64,000 nucleotides of DNA, taken from NCBI RefSeq assembly GCF_000186865.1, contig NW_008705565.1:2328313-2392312 (forward strand). Reading direction: 5' to 3'. Made by a program: the position numbers and the translations under genes. Source of the stretch: Aureococcus anophagefferens (Eukaryota > Sar > Pelagophyceae > Pelagomonadales > Pelagomonadaceae). The notes beneath the pieces were generated by a model that made no database searches, was not told where the DNA came from, and was given only the letters and a program-made list of their open reading frames with translations. Shown one piece after another: positions 18,578 to 26,499 of the stretch (positions are counted from its first letter, which is position 1; every line of letters starts with the position of its first letter).

Positions 18578-19363
18578 ATGGTGATGAGATACGCAAAACA
18601 GAGCGCGCTGCCCCGGGCGGACGACGACGACGCCGAACAGTTCGAGATGCGCGCCGCCGACCGGGGCCGCCCGCCGACGACGGACAAGGGCCGCATGCCG
18701 CCCGCGGGGACGGCGAACACGCACGTGCCCCGGCGCGAGAAGCCGCGCAAGGCCCCCCACCCCTGCCCCTTCGGCACGGCCGAGGACGCGCTGGACCAGC
18801 ACATGGCGCGCCTGGGCCTGCCCCAGGTCGACGACCGCTTCACGACGGTCAGGGAGCGCGTGTCCACGGCGGCGGCCCAGGAGGCCATGCGCTGGGGGCG
18901 GGCCCTGGCCCAACGAAACCGGCAGCAGGTCTTCCGCGCGCCGTACCGCACCATGGGCCCCGCGACGGCCGCGCTCGACGAGCACCGGCCGACGCCGCGC
19001 GGCGCGTTGCCCTACGACCTGTCGACGCTCCGCGAGAGCTGGGACGCGACGCGCGACATCTACGAGGAGAACGTGCTGATCGCCAAGGCCATGCGGAATC
19101 CGATCACGCACACGATCCGCGACGCGGACGGCAACGAGATCGAGTCGCTGCCCTACGAGAAGGCGCCGACGCCCCGCGAGCGGCCGTCGACGGCCGACGT
19201 CGAGCGGGAGGACGTCGAGCGCGCGCGGCGCTACCGCCTCGCCTACGAGCGGGACCACGTCGACCGGCCACCGGCCGTCGACGGCAACCTCACGCCCTTC
19301 CCCATCAACCGCTACTTCCCCATGCCCCCCGCCGCGGAGTACGCGCCGGACCATAAGTACTAA
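18578..19363 (+). CDS. Hypothetical protein, charged and helical
   Basis: 261 residues (MVMRYAKQSALPRADDDD; a second Met lies two codons on). There is no leader or membrane segment. The sequence is Arg/Pro/Ala-rich, with a predicted helix at VRERVSTAAAQEAMRWGRAL and ordered-looking motifs DLSTLRESWDATRDIYEEN, AKAMRNPITHTIRDADG and PFPINRYFPMPP near the end. I recognise no family. A single uninterrupted frame with neighbour-like codon use supports a real gene. It converges on the small minus-strand gene with only six bases between stop codons. Confidence 0.6.
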   Translation: MVMRYAKQSALPRADDDDAEQFEMRAADRGRPPTTDKGRMPPAGTANTHVPRREKPRKAPHPCPFGTAEDALDQHMARLGLPQVDDRFTTVRERVSTAAAQEAMRWGRALAQRNRQQVFRAPYRTMGPATAALDEHRPTPRGALPYDLSTLRESWDATRDIYEENVLIAKAMRNPITHTIRDADGNEIESLPYEKAPTPRERPSTADVEREDVERARRYRLAYERDHVDRPPAVDGNLTPFPINRYFPMPPAAEYAPDHKY

Positions 19364-19369
19364 CAACGC

Positions 19370-19645
19370 CTAGGACGGGACGCCCTCGTGGCGGCCCGTC
19401 GCGTGGTGCGCGACGTCCGGGCCGACGACGTCGTTGTCCGGCGACGCGTGCCGCGCGGGCACGCGGCCCATCTGGGAGACGGCGGGGCCCGCGCCCACCG
19501 GCCGCACGTCGCCGCCGTAGCCCCGCCCGGGCGTGTACTTGAACGCGACGTTGAAGCCCGAGCTCTTCGACGCCGTGTGGTAGTCGAAGCGGGTCGCGTC
19601 GTCCGACGGCTCGTCGCAGTCGGGCCTACGCGAAGAAAACAACAT
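19370..19645 (-). CDS. Small hypothetical protein
   Basis: 91 residues, MLFSSRRPDCDEPSDDATRF to a TAG at 19370. It contains FDYHTASKSSGFNVAFKY and TPGRGYGGDVRPVG, with no leader or known motif. It sits between the stop of the plus-strand gene (6 bases away) and the stop of the lectin-like gene (18 bases upstream). This tight fit supports, but does not prove, a real gene. It could also be a 3' exon or an untranslated part of the lectin transcript. Confidence 0.4.
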   Translation of the reverse strand: MLFSSRRPDCDEPSDDATRFDYHTASKSSGFNVAFKYTPGRGYGGDVRPVGAGPAVSQMGRVPARHASPDNDVVGPDVAHHATGRHEGVPS

Positions 19646-19663
19646 GACGAAACGACGCCCACA

Positions 19664-20761
19664 TCAAAAAAACGCCGAAACGCGCCGGTCGCAGACGTAC
19701 CAGGACGTGACGTCGTGCTTCTGCCACCGCTTGCCCGTCGACGCGGTCAGCCCCACGTACGCGAGGCCGTCGCCGTCGAGGCCGAGCATCTCCGGCAGGT
19801 TCATCGGGATGGCCATGGACGGCGAGTCGAGCGCGACGCCGTCGTCGAGGAAGACGAGCAGCAGGCCGAGCCGCCGGTGCTCGCCGCCGTCAACCATGTA
19901 GGGCGCCGCGGCCGGGTAGACGGAGAAGTTTGCGAAATACGCCATGTCGACGTAGGGCAGGTACCGCACCTTGACGAGGTGCTCGAGGCCGTCCGCGAGG
20001 TCGTGGAAGACGACGGGCGCGAGCAGCGCCTCCGCGCCCGACGCGGCGTTGGGCAAACGGCCCCGGGACCGCACCTCGACGTGGTCCACGGGCGCCGCGT
20101 CGCCCGCGAAGGCCCCGGCGACGTCCGGGTTGTAGTCCATGTCGAGCTCGACGGCCAGCGACGCCTCGATGCCGCCGTAGCCCAGGTCGCCCCCGAAGCC
20201 GCCGAGCGCCGCCGTGCCGTTGGGGTCCTTGTGCACGACGAACGCGAGGCCGTCGCCGCCGCGGACGTAGCACTTCTCGTAGAGCTCGAGGCTAAAGTCG
20301 AGGTCGCGGTGCCGCGTGCAGTGGCGGCTGTGGTCCGTGACCTTGAACGTGAACGAGCTCTCGAAGCCGCCCTGGACGGGCCGCGGCAGGTGGTACCAGA
20401 CGGAGCCGCGCGCGTCGGGCCGCGACGGCGTGAGGCGCACGCGGCCCGCGCAGCTCCGGTCGCCGGCCGCGTAGCGGTCCCGGTGGCCGAGGATGGCCTT
20501 CTTCGCCAGGGCGTCGTCCTGGAAGCTGGACAGCGGGTTCGTGTCCACGGTCACGGTCTTCATGACGTCGTCGTTCTCGCCGTAGACCTCGTCCAACGAG
20601 CCCTCGCCGAGGTTCGTCTCGTGGGGGCCGTGGCTGCGCGCCTCGACCTCCTCGCAGGCCGACGTCGCCGCCGCGCCGTTCAGGCGCAGGCCCTGCGTCT
20701 CGTTGAAGTCGACGAAGACGAAGTCCGCCGCCGCCGCGGCCAGCAGCAGGGCAGCCCTCAT
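19664..20761 (-). CDS. Secreted L-type (legume-like) lectin domain protein
   Basis: 365 residues from [19 protein letters not shown], a signal peptide. The L-type lectin core lies at about residues 170-350: FTFKVTD, GDGLAFVVHKDPNG, LGGFGGDLGYGGIEASLAVELD, VDHVEVRS, a later VKVRY strand, and VGLTASTGKRWQKHDVTSW. These are the diagnostic strands, including the Asp of the carbohydrate loop (GDGLAF) and the LGYGGI turn before the SLAVELD metal-binding strand. Such proteins bind glycans in the secretory pathway or at the surface. There is no membrane anchor or KDEL signal, so it is probably secreted. An alternative start ten codons upstream has no merit. Confidence 0.8.
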   Translation of the reverse strand: MRAALLLAAAAADFVFVDFNETQGLRLNGAAATSACEEVEARSHGPHETNLGEGSLDEVYGENDDVMKTVTVDTNPLSSFQDDALAKKAILGHRDRYAAGDRSCAGRVRLTPSRPDARGSVWYHLPRPVQGGFESSFTFKVTDHSRHCTRHRDLDFSLELYEKCYVRGGDGLAFVVHKDPNGTAALGGFGGDLGYGGIEASLAVELDMDYNPDVAGAFAGDAAPVDHVEVRSRGRLPNAASGAEALLAPVVFHDLADGLEHLVKVRYLPYVDMAYFANFSVYPAAAPYMVDGGEHRRLGLLLVFLDDGVALDSPSMAIPMNLPEMLGLDGDGLAYVGLTASTGKRWQKHDVTSWYVCDRRVSAFF

Positions 20762-20813
20762 ATCGGACCGCGCTGGATCCTGCGACGGCACCTTGCCCCT
20801 CGCTTGAAGCGCT

Positions 20814-21800
20814 TTAATAGCCCAGCGCGGGGTCGAAGGGCGTCGCGAGGTCGGCGCCGCCCTCCCACGCGTCGAGGTTCGCGGCGAAGACGTCCCAGCC
20901 GAGCTCGAAGTAGTCCGCCGTGAGGTCCGCGTTGTGCGCCGTCAGCAGGACCTTGTCGCCGAGGCCCCAGAGCGCCGACGCCTCCGGCAGCGGCTCCACC
21001 TTGTAGACGTCCAGCGCGGCGCCCGCGATGGCGCCCGTCGCCAGCGCGTCGACGAGCGCGCCCTCGTCGACGGCCGCGCCGCGGCCCAGGCTGATGAATA
21101 CGGCAGTGTTTTTCATCGCCGCGAACTCCGGGCCGCCGCAGAAGTCCCGCGTCGCCTGCGTGCCCGGCAGGGAGCACACGACGAAGTCCGACCGCTTGAA
21201 GACCTCCAGCTTGTCCTCGACGCCGAAGGTCGCGCCCGGCGCGGGCTCGCCGTCGGCGTCCGCCTTGCCCGGGTCGCGGCGGCACGCGATCGTCTTCATC
21301 CCGAAGGCCTCGGCCAGCCGCGCCGACGTCTTGGCGATGTGGCCCCAGCCCACGAAGCCCATGGTCTTGCCCGCGAGGACGTCCATGGTGAAGGCGTCCC
21401 ATCGCTTCGCGTCGCGGTTCCTCGCGCACCGGGGCAGTTGTTTGTTGAAGTGGAGCGCGGCCGCGAGCACGTACTCCGCCAGCGAGCTCGAGAAGGCGCC
21501 GCGGCCGTTGCTCAGGGGCGTCGGCCGCGCGGCGAGGGCCTCGGACGCGAGGAACGGCGCGAGGCCGTCGACGCCCGCGCTGAAGGAGTGGACCCAGTTC
21601 GGCCCGAGCGCCTCGAACGCCTTCGTCGCCTCGGCGCCGGCGACGCCGGGCACCCAGACGAGCGCGTCCAGCGTGTCGGTCTGCGCCTGCAAGCTCGCCG
21701 CGTCGCCGCCGCGGTAGAAGTTGACGCGGCCGGCGACGGACGCCGGCGGCGGCCAGGCGCCCGAGCCCTCTTTTACCAAGACGCCGATGGTGCGCCGCAT
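20814..21800 (-). CDS. D-isomer specific 2-hydroxyacid dehydrogenase
   Basis: 328 residues starting MRRTIGVLVKEGSG. It is an NAD(P)-dependent reductase of 2-ketoacids. The N-terminal catalytic lobe includes WVPGVAGAEATKAFEAL, NWVHSFSAGVDGL and the linker to the Rossmann domain (KTMGFVGWGHIAKTSARLA), where the usual GxGxxG reads GWGHIA. The catalytic Arg is in SLGRGAAVDEGALV, the Glu in LDVYKVEPLPE and the His in LLTAHNADLT. All three are kept, so activity is expected. Substrate (glyoxylate, hydroxypyruvate or other) cannot be told. No transit peptide is seen, suggesting the cytosol. It faces the 442-bp spacer at 21801. Confidence 0.9.
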   Translation of the reverse strand: MRRTIGVLVKEGSGAWPPPASVAGRVNFYRGGDAASLQAQTDTLDALVWVPGVAGAEATKAFEALGPNWVHSFSAGVDGLAPFLASEALAARPTPLSNGRGAFSSSLAEYVLAAALHFNKQLPRCARNRDAKRWDAFTMDVLAGKTMGFVGWGHIAKTSARLAEAFGMKTIACRRDPGKADADGEPAPGATFGVEDKLEVFKRSDFVVCSLPGTQATRDFCGGPEFAAMKNTAVFISLGRGAAVDEGALVDALATGAIAGAALDVYKVEPLPEASALWGLGDKVLLTAHNADLTADYFELGWDVFAANLDAWEGGADLATPFDPALGY

Positions 21801-21861
21801 GGGTTATTCGGGTTTCGCCGTCAAGAGGAGGATCAGGCGCGTGGTGCTAGCGTAATATTGA

Positions 21862-22023
21862 GCGCGTGCGTTGCACGCGAAGACGTCCTACGAGGCCTGC
21901 ACGTACGACTACGCGGACGCGAACGGCCTCGCGTGGTGCGCGACGGCCGTCGACGCCGACGGCGCCTTCGTCGAGGGCTCGGGCGGGCGCGGACGGCGTC
22001 CCGGGTTGGCGCAGATTTTGCCT
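21862..22023 (+). pseudogene. Fragment resembling a fibronectin type II-like domain
   Basis: Between a TGA at 21859 and a TGA after 22023, the frame reads KTSYEACTYDYADANGLAWCATAVDADGAF-like codons. The spacing Tyr-x2-Cys-Thr then GLAWCAT then D-x-DG follows the second half of an FN2 module (YxxCTxxGRxDGxxWCATT). There is no start codon, leader or downstream domain, so it looks like a relic of a secreted modular protein. It could be chance, but the WCAT motif is distinctive. Confidence 0.4.
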
Positions 22024-22180
22024 TGACGCGTCCTAAACGTAGGGCCCCGGGAGGAACCGCGGGATTTTGCCACAAGGATTTTGCGCGAGAGCTCTGCTCT
22101 TGAAGTGCAACCCTGCGCGCCGAGCGCCGCGCGCAGCACGTCTCGACCTGCGTGGGCACCGCCTGTATCGATCGTACCAC

Positions 22181-22216
22181 CGGAACATCGCTGCGGACCG
22201 GAACATCGCTGCGGAC
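22181..22216. repeat. Two exact 18-bp tandem copies
   Basis: CGGAACATCGCTGCGGAC occurs twice in a row, just upstream of the small plastid-protein gene, and is followed by a partial inverted echo (GACCGCTGCAGACCGCAG). It could be a regulatory repeat or a slippage product. Confidence 0.7.
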
Positions 22217-22242
22217 CGCTGCAGACCGCAGCTGCGTCCTCC

Positions 22243-22591
22243 ATGAAGCAAGCGCTTGTCCTTGCCACGCTGACCTGCGCCGCGGCCTTCGCGCCGCAGC
22301 CGCATCGCGCGCTGGCCACTCGCAGTAGCGCGCTGGTGGCGCCGTCGCCATTGGCGCCGTCGCCGCCGCCGCAGCGCGCCGCGGTCGTGTTGGACGCCGC
22401 GCGGAAGCGCGACGCCGCGTCGCGAGACGCGCGCGCTCGCCCTCGAGACGCGTCGCGCCCCGCGCAGGAAGACCGCGGACATGACGGAAGAAGAGAAGCT
22501 GGCCGAGAAGGAGATGAACCAGAAGCTCCTCGCGGCCAAGGGCGCGCTCTTCTTACTCGCGATCGCCTACTTTGCGTCCACGCAGCTCTAG
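22243..22591 (+). CDS. Small plastid-targeted single-pass membrane protein
   Basis: Exon 1 (22243..22388) encodes MKQALVLATLTCAAAFAPQ, a typical secondary-plastid leader with an AFAP cleavage site, then a Pro/Ala/Ser-rich transit region. The frame then fails. After a likely 79-bp GT-AG intron (acceptor CCGCGCAG at 22467), exon 2 (22468..22591) encodes KTADMTEEEKLAEKEMNQK and a hydrophobic end (GALFLLAIAYFASTQL). The mature protein would be about 40-50 residues with one C-terminal membrane helix. Such small proteins are common thylakoid or envelope subunits, but no family is recognised. The donor position is inferred; several GT sites are close together. Confidence 0.5.
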
Positions 22592-22804
22592 CGCGCCGCG
22601 AGCTCGCGCGTTAAAAAAGGTGTGGATGTGCGCGTCGAGACTGCCCTTGGTCTGCATAGAGGTCGCGGGAGAGGGGCGGCTGGGGCACTACCGCTGCGCG
22701 GTCTGGAGGGGCGGCGTCCGCTGCTTATCGCGACCCGGCCGATGGTGTCGTTCAAGTGAAGTGGCCTGTAACGCAATGGCTCCCTGATCAGCTGCGCCGA
22801 GGCC

Positions 22805-23819
22805 ATGGAGAAGCCGCAGCGGCACCCGCTGGAGTACGACGAGGAGCCGCTGCCGCTCCTGCTGCGCCCGCTCTCCTGGGTCCTCTACGCGATCTGCGCG
22901 GCGCTCGTCCCCGTGAAAATCGTCCTCCTCGCGGTGGTGGGCTGCGTCGGCGTCGTGCTCAGCGACCTGCTGCCGCGGCGGCGCGCCGGCGCGCCCCTGC
23001 AGCTCGTCATCCGCTGCGGCATGGCGCTGTTCGGCGTCTGGCCCGGCTGCCTGCGGGTCGTCGATCTCCGGACCGCCGAGGACTACGAGACCCCGGCGCC
23101 GATCGTCGCGCTCGCGCCGCACTGCGGCATGCTGGAGGGATTCTTCGCCGCCTACTACTTCTGGGCGCGCGCGGTGGTCGTCGCCGGCGTCCGGGGGGGA
23201 ACCGCGCGGTGGTCGTCGCCGGGGGGAACCGCGCGGACCGCAGGTCATGGCGCCGTACGTGAAGATTCCGCTCGTCCGGTCCATGGCCAAGGGCAACGAC
23301 GCCATCGTCGTCAAGCTGAAGCGGCACGACGCCCCCGCGTCGCCGGGCCAGGTCGCGCCCGCGGACGGCGAGCGCGCGAAGCCGAGCGGCGGCGCGCGCG
23401 AGGCCATCCTCGCGCACGCGAACGCCTACGCGGGCGGCCAGCCGTGCTTCCTGCTGCCCGAGGGCACGACGCACAACGGGAAACAGCTCCTGACCTACTT
23501 CACGGGCGCCTTCGGCCCCGGCGCGCCGATCCAGCCCGTCGTCGTCGCCTACCCGCACCGCTACCTCGACGCCGCGTCGTTCTGCGGCGGCCTGCCCGCG
23601 CACCTGCTCCGCCAGCTGCTGTCGCTCTACGTCCGCATGGAGGTCACGGTGCTGCCCGTCTACCGGCCGTCGGACGACGAAAAAGCCGACGCGGCGCTCT
23701 ACGCCGCGAACGTCCGCGGCGCGATGGCCGCCGCGGCCTCGCTGCCGCTGTCGACCTACGGCGCGAAGCAGCTCAACGAGGAGTACTACGGCAAGAAGCC
23801 GAAACCGCCCGACGGGTAA
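22805..23819 (+). CDS. PlsC-type lysophospholipid acyltransferase (LPCAT/LPEAT-like)
   Basis: Exon 1 (22805..23173) and exon 2 (23244..23819) join across a 70-bp GT-AG intron to give 314 residues. The N-terminus has two hydrophobic helices (WVLYAICAALVPVKIVLLAVV). Motif I is LAPHCGMLEGFF, that is H-x4-E rather than the usual H-x4-D. Motif III is LLPEGTTHNGKQLL, matching EGTTxNG of LPCAT/LPEAT enzymes, followed by FTGAFGPGAPIQPVVV. The reaction would be acyl-CoA transfer to a lysophospholipid at the ER. The Asp-to-Glu change in motif I may alter activity. The intron contains a near-perfect 25-bp internal duplication. Confidence 0.8.
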
Positions 23820-23980
23820 GACGTGAGACGCGGCGAACTGTTAGGATGATCGGGCCGCGGCGAGCGCGGCGTGTCTCCGACGAGGGGACACCGAAAGGGG
23901 TCGGGGTTGGTCGTGGTCGTGGGTCGTGGTGCGCGCGGGCGGCAGTGCCGTCCGCGCGGCGTCGGGGCGCCGGCGCGGCT

Positions 23981-24568
23981 TCAGGCGCCGCGCGGCGGCG
24001 CGGCGCGGCCGAGGTACTTCTCCAGCGGCCGGCGGTCGCGGTCCTTGAGCGCCTTGAGGGCCGCGTCGAGGGCCCACCACCGGCGCTTGCGGCCGAACTC
24101 CATGTTCTCCCAGGCGCCGAGGTCCTCGGTGACGCGCATGACGTAGACGGCCGTGCGCACGAGGCGGTCGTCGTCGTCGAAGGTGCCGAGGTCGCCGCCG
24201 GCGTCGACGCCGCAGACGACGCCGGCCTCCTCGGCGACCTCGCGGAGCGCGGCCTCGGCGAGGCCCTCGCCGCGCTCGACGGTGCCCGCGGGGATGATCC
24301 AGACGTCCGGGTTCTTCCGGCTGTTGATGAGGAGGATCTCCTCGCCGGACGTTTCGGCCGCCCGGAGCACGAGGCCGCCCGCGCGCCGCTTGTGCCGGCC
24401 GCTCACGTGGAAGCGCCAGAGCTTGACGAGGCCCCGGTAGAGCCGCTTCGCGCGGTTCCGCGCGTAGGCGAGGCCCATGGCGATCGCGCCGGGCGCGGCG
24501 ACGGCCGCCGCCGCCGCCGGCGGGCCGGCGGCCGCGGCGCGCGCCGGCGCGGCGCTCGCCGACGCCAT
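23981..24568 (-). CDS. Nudix hydrolase, diphosphoinositol-phosphatase-like
   Basis: 195 residues. An Ala-rich N-terminus of ~35 residues could be a targeting leader. The Nudix box at about 95-117 reads GTVERGEGLAEAALREVAEEAGV and keeps every element of GX5EX7REUXEEXGU. The context (AGGLVLRA, NPDVWIIPAGTVE, FGRKRRWWALDAALKAL, LEKYL) is that of DIPP/Nudt3-like enzymes, which hydrolyse diphosphoinositol polyphosphates and dinucleoside polyphosphates with Mg2+. It converges on the acyltransferase gene with 160 bp between stops. Exact substrate is inferred from similarity only. Confidence 0.85.
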   Translation of the reverse strand: MASASAAPARAAAAGPPAAAAAVAAPGAIAMGLAYARNRAKRLYRGLVKLWRFHVSGRHKRRAGGLVLRAAETSGEEILLINSRKNPDVWIIPAGTVERGEGLAEAALREVAEEAGVVCGVDAGGDLGTFDDDDRLVRTAVYVMRVTEDLGAWENMEFGRKRRWWALDAALKALKDRDRRPLEKYLGRAAPPRGA

Positions 24569-25085
24569 GCCGTGCCGGAGAGCGGAGGGGTCGAAGGGGG
24601 TCCCCGTCGGGCGGCGCCGGGCGAGGGTGTGGACTGAGCCCTGCGCTTTACCGACTGCTACACCTCCAGTTCATTTCTGGCTCCCGCTGGCGACCCGGCG
24701 ACCGGCGAGAGATGCGGCTCGGGCGTGAACCGCGACTCTCGGCGCAGCGCGGAGCGCTGCGGCTGAGTGGCTGGGGCGGGCCGCGGAGGGGTCCCGGTTG
24801 CCGCGCGGGCGCCTCAGGCGACGGCGCGGTCGTACGGTGGCTGGGCGAGTTGATGGGCGCGACCCCCTTCATCCTGGCAAGTTGAAGTGCCTCAGCTGTA
24901 GGACTTTCGCAGGACTTGCCGTAGGCCTGGCCGTGTTTGGCCGTGTCGCGAGCGCGCCGCACGTCGAGCTTCGAGCGCCCCGTCCCCCACTCCCTCAAAA
25001 CCAGCGTGCATCCGGGTTAGGCCGGGCGCGGCGGGCTTCGCACCCGCGCGCGGGCGCCGCCCCCGGAACTCGCGGGGCCCGCGCG
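24569..25085. other. Intergenic 517 bp, no gene seen
   Basis: This region lies upstream of the Nudix gene and downstream of the repeat protein gene. Small open stretches exist on both strands, but none has a leader, domain or codon pattern that persuades me. Nothing else stands out. Confidence 0.4.
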
Positions 25086-26207
25086 TCAGTCGAGGTCCTC
25101 GAGGGCCGGCACGAGCTCCGCCTTGGTCCCGAGGCGCCGCTTCTGCATGCTCCACGTGCGCTTCTTGTCGTCGATGTGGACGTTGTGCTCCGCGAGGAGC
25201 GCGTCGCGGATGCCGTCGGCCTCGTGAAACTTCCGGCGGAGCTTGAGCCGCGACCGCTTGGCGATGAGGCGCTGCACGGCGTCGACGTCGACGCCCGCGT
25301 CCTCGACGAGGTCTTCCGGGAAGTCGTAGGTCGTCGCCACCGCGCGCCACGTCTTCGACTTGTCGTCGACGTCGACGCCGATCATGAGGAGGTCGTCGAG
25401 GAGGTCGTCCGCGAGGGCCCAGTTCTGCTTGCGCCGCGCCGTCGACCGCCGCTGGACGAGGGCCACGACCGCCGCCTCGTCGAGGTCGACGGCGCCGTCG
25501 TCGCGCCCGGGCGCGCGCGCGTAGTCGTCGGCGGGCCGCGCCCAGGGGTCCGTGTTCGCGGCCGCGACGCCCGCGATCCACGTCTTCGTCCCGTCGTGGA
25601 CGCGCACGCCGTGGTCCCTCGACAGCTCCTCCCGCAGCGCGTCGGCGCGGCCGAAGTCGCGACCCATCTTCGCGTGCATGCGCGCGAGGAGCAGCGCGTC
25701 GACGGCGGTTTCATCGACGGGCGCCGACAGGTCGCCGCCGCGCGCGTAGTCGTGGGCCTCCGGCAGCGGCCGCGGCTCGCGGCGCCGGAAGGAATTCTTG
25801 GGCTGCGCGCTCCAGGTGCGCTCCCGGTCCCAGACGCGGACGCCGTGGGTCCGCATGAGCTCGTCGCGCAGCTCGTCGGCGCGCGGGAAGTTGCGGTCGC
25901 GCTTCGCGTCGAGCCGCTCGGCGAGGAGGCCGTTGACGGCGTCGAGGTCCACGGCGCAGGACCCGTCGTCGTCCCGCAGGTAGTCGTGGTCCGGGTGGCC
26001 GAGGGCGTCGTCGGCGCTCGCGGGAAACAGGGCGTCGCCCCCGCCCATCTCGGCGAAGATGTCGTCGTCGAGGGCCCGCGCGACGGCGCGCCGCGCGGCG
26101 GGCCGGCGCAGCGTCGGCACGAGCGCGCCGACGCGGGGCGCGAGGAGTGCGAGGAGCGCGAGGCGGGGCAAAACCATCGCGCAGTTCGGGCGAGGAGAAG
26201 AAGCCAT
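25086..26207 (-). CDS. Plastid-type protein built of four CysRS-tail-like repeats
   Basis: 373 residues. A leader (MVLPRLALLALLAPRVGALVP, after an optional upstream Met) suggests plastid or secretory targeting. Four repeats of about 40 residues follow, each shaped like the C-terminal helical motif of cysteinyl-tRNA synthetase: R-x-x-R-(D/N)-(F/W)-x-x-AD-x-(L/I)-R-(D/E)-x-L, then GV-x-V-x-D-x-x-x-TW. Examples are RNFPRADELRDEL/VWDRERTW, RDFGRADALREEL/VHDGTKTW, QNWALADDLLDDLL/VDDKSKTW and RKFHEADGIRDAL/IDDKKRTW. There is no HIGH or KMSKS motif, so it is not a synthetase. In CysRS this part touches the tRNA anticodon stem, so RNA binding is a reasonable guess. Confidence 0.75.
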   Translation of the reverse strand: MASSPRPNCAMVLPRLALLALLAPRVGALVPTLRRPAARRAVARALDDDIFAEMGGGDALFPASADDALGHPDHDYLRDDDGSCAVDLDAVNGLLAERLDAKRDRNFPRADELRDELMRTHGVRVWDRERTWSAQPKNSFRRREPRPLPEAHDYARGGDLSAPVDETAVDALLLARMHAKMGRDFGRADALREELSRDHGVRVHDGTKTWIAGVAAANTDPWARPADDYARAPGRDDGAVDLDEAAVVALVQRRSTARRKQNWALADDLLDDLLMIGVDVDDKSKTWRAVATTYDFPEDLVEDAGVDVDAVQRLIAKRSRLKLRRKFHEADGIRDALLAEHNVHIDDKKRTWSMQKRRLGTKAELVPALEDLD

Positions 26208-26338
26208 GTCTCACGCACTGCGCCGAAGTTCAAGCCGGTCGTGATTGCAGGTCGTGATGCAGCCCCAAGTCGACGATGCTTTGTACGTTGTCTTCGGAGA
26301 TAGCCTCTTTCCCGGCATGTGCGGCGCTCTCCGTGCGT

Positions 26339-26478
26339 CGGCGTTGCTGTCGCACCAATAATCTCGACGCGCAGGACCGTCGTCGCCTCATAAACCGCGC
26401 CCTCCCAGCCACTCGGCGTTGCTGTCGCACCAATCTCGACGCGCAGGACCGTCGTCACCTCATAAAACGCGCCCTCTC
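26339..26478. repeat. Imperfect ~66-bp direct repeat in a divergent promoter
   Basis: Units at 26339..26406 and 26414..26478 share GCGTTGCTGTCGCACCAAT, then CTCGACGCGCAGGACCGTCG and CTCATAAA-CGCGCCCTC. The differences are three extra bases (ata) in unit 1 and a few substitutions. They sit just upstream of the pectate-lyase-like gene start at 26500. Confidence 0.85.
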
Positions 26479-26499
26479 GACGCAGCGGATCGAAAGCAC

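Larger units (their letters stand above)
21801..22242. other. Spacer with a decayed FN2-like fragment and an 18-bp tandem repeat
   Basis: The spacer separates divergent genes. It holds a short open stretch resembling part of a fibronectin type II domain (see separate entry) and two exact 18-bp copies of CGGAACATCGCTGCGGAC at 22181-22216. I see no intact gene. Confidence 0.6.

Noticed and set aside
23174..23243. Possible small introner in the acyltransferase intron
   Set aside because: The 70-bp intron has an internal ~25-bp duplication but none of the inverted ends, flanking repeats or core word of the introners.
24648..24998. 116-residue minus-strand open frame upstream of the repeat protein
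   Set aside because: No leader, domain or neighbour-like amino-acid pattern; Pro/Ser/Arg-rich as random GC-rich sequence would be.
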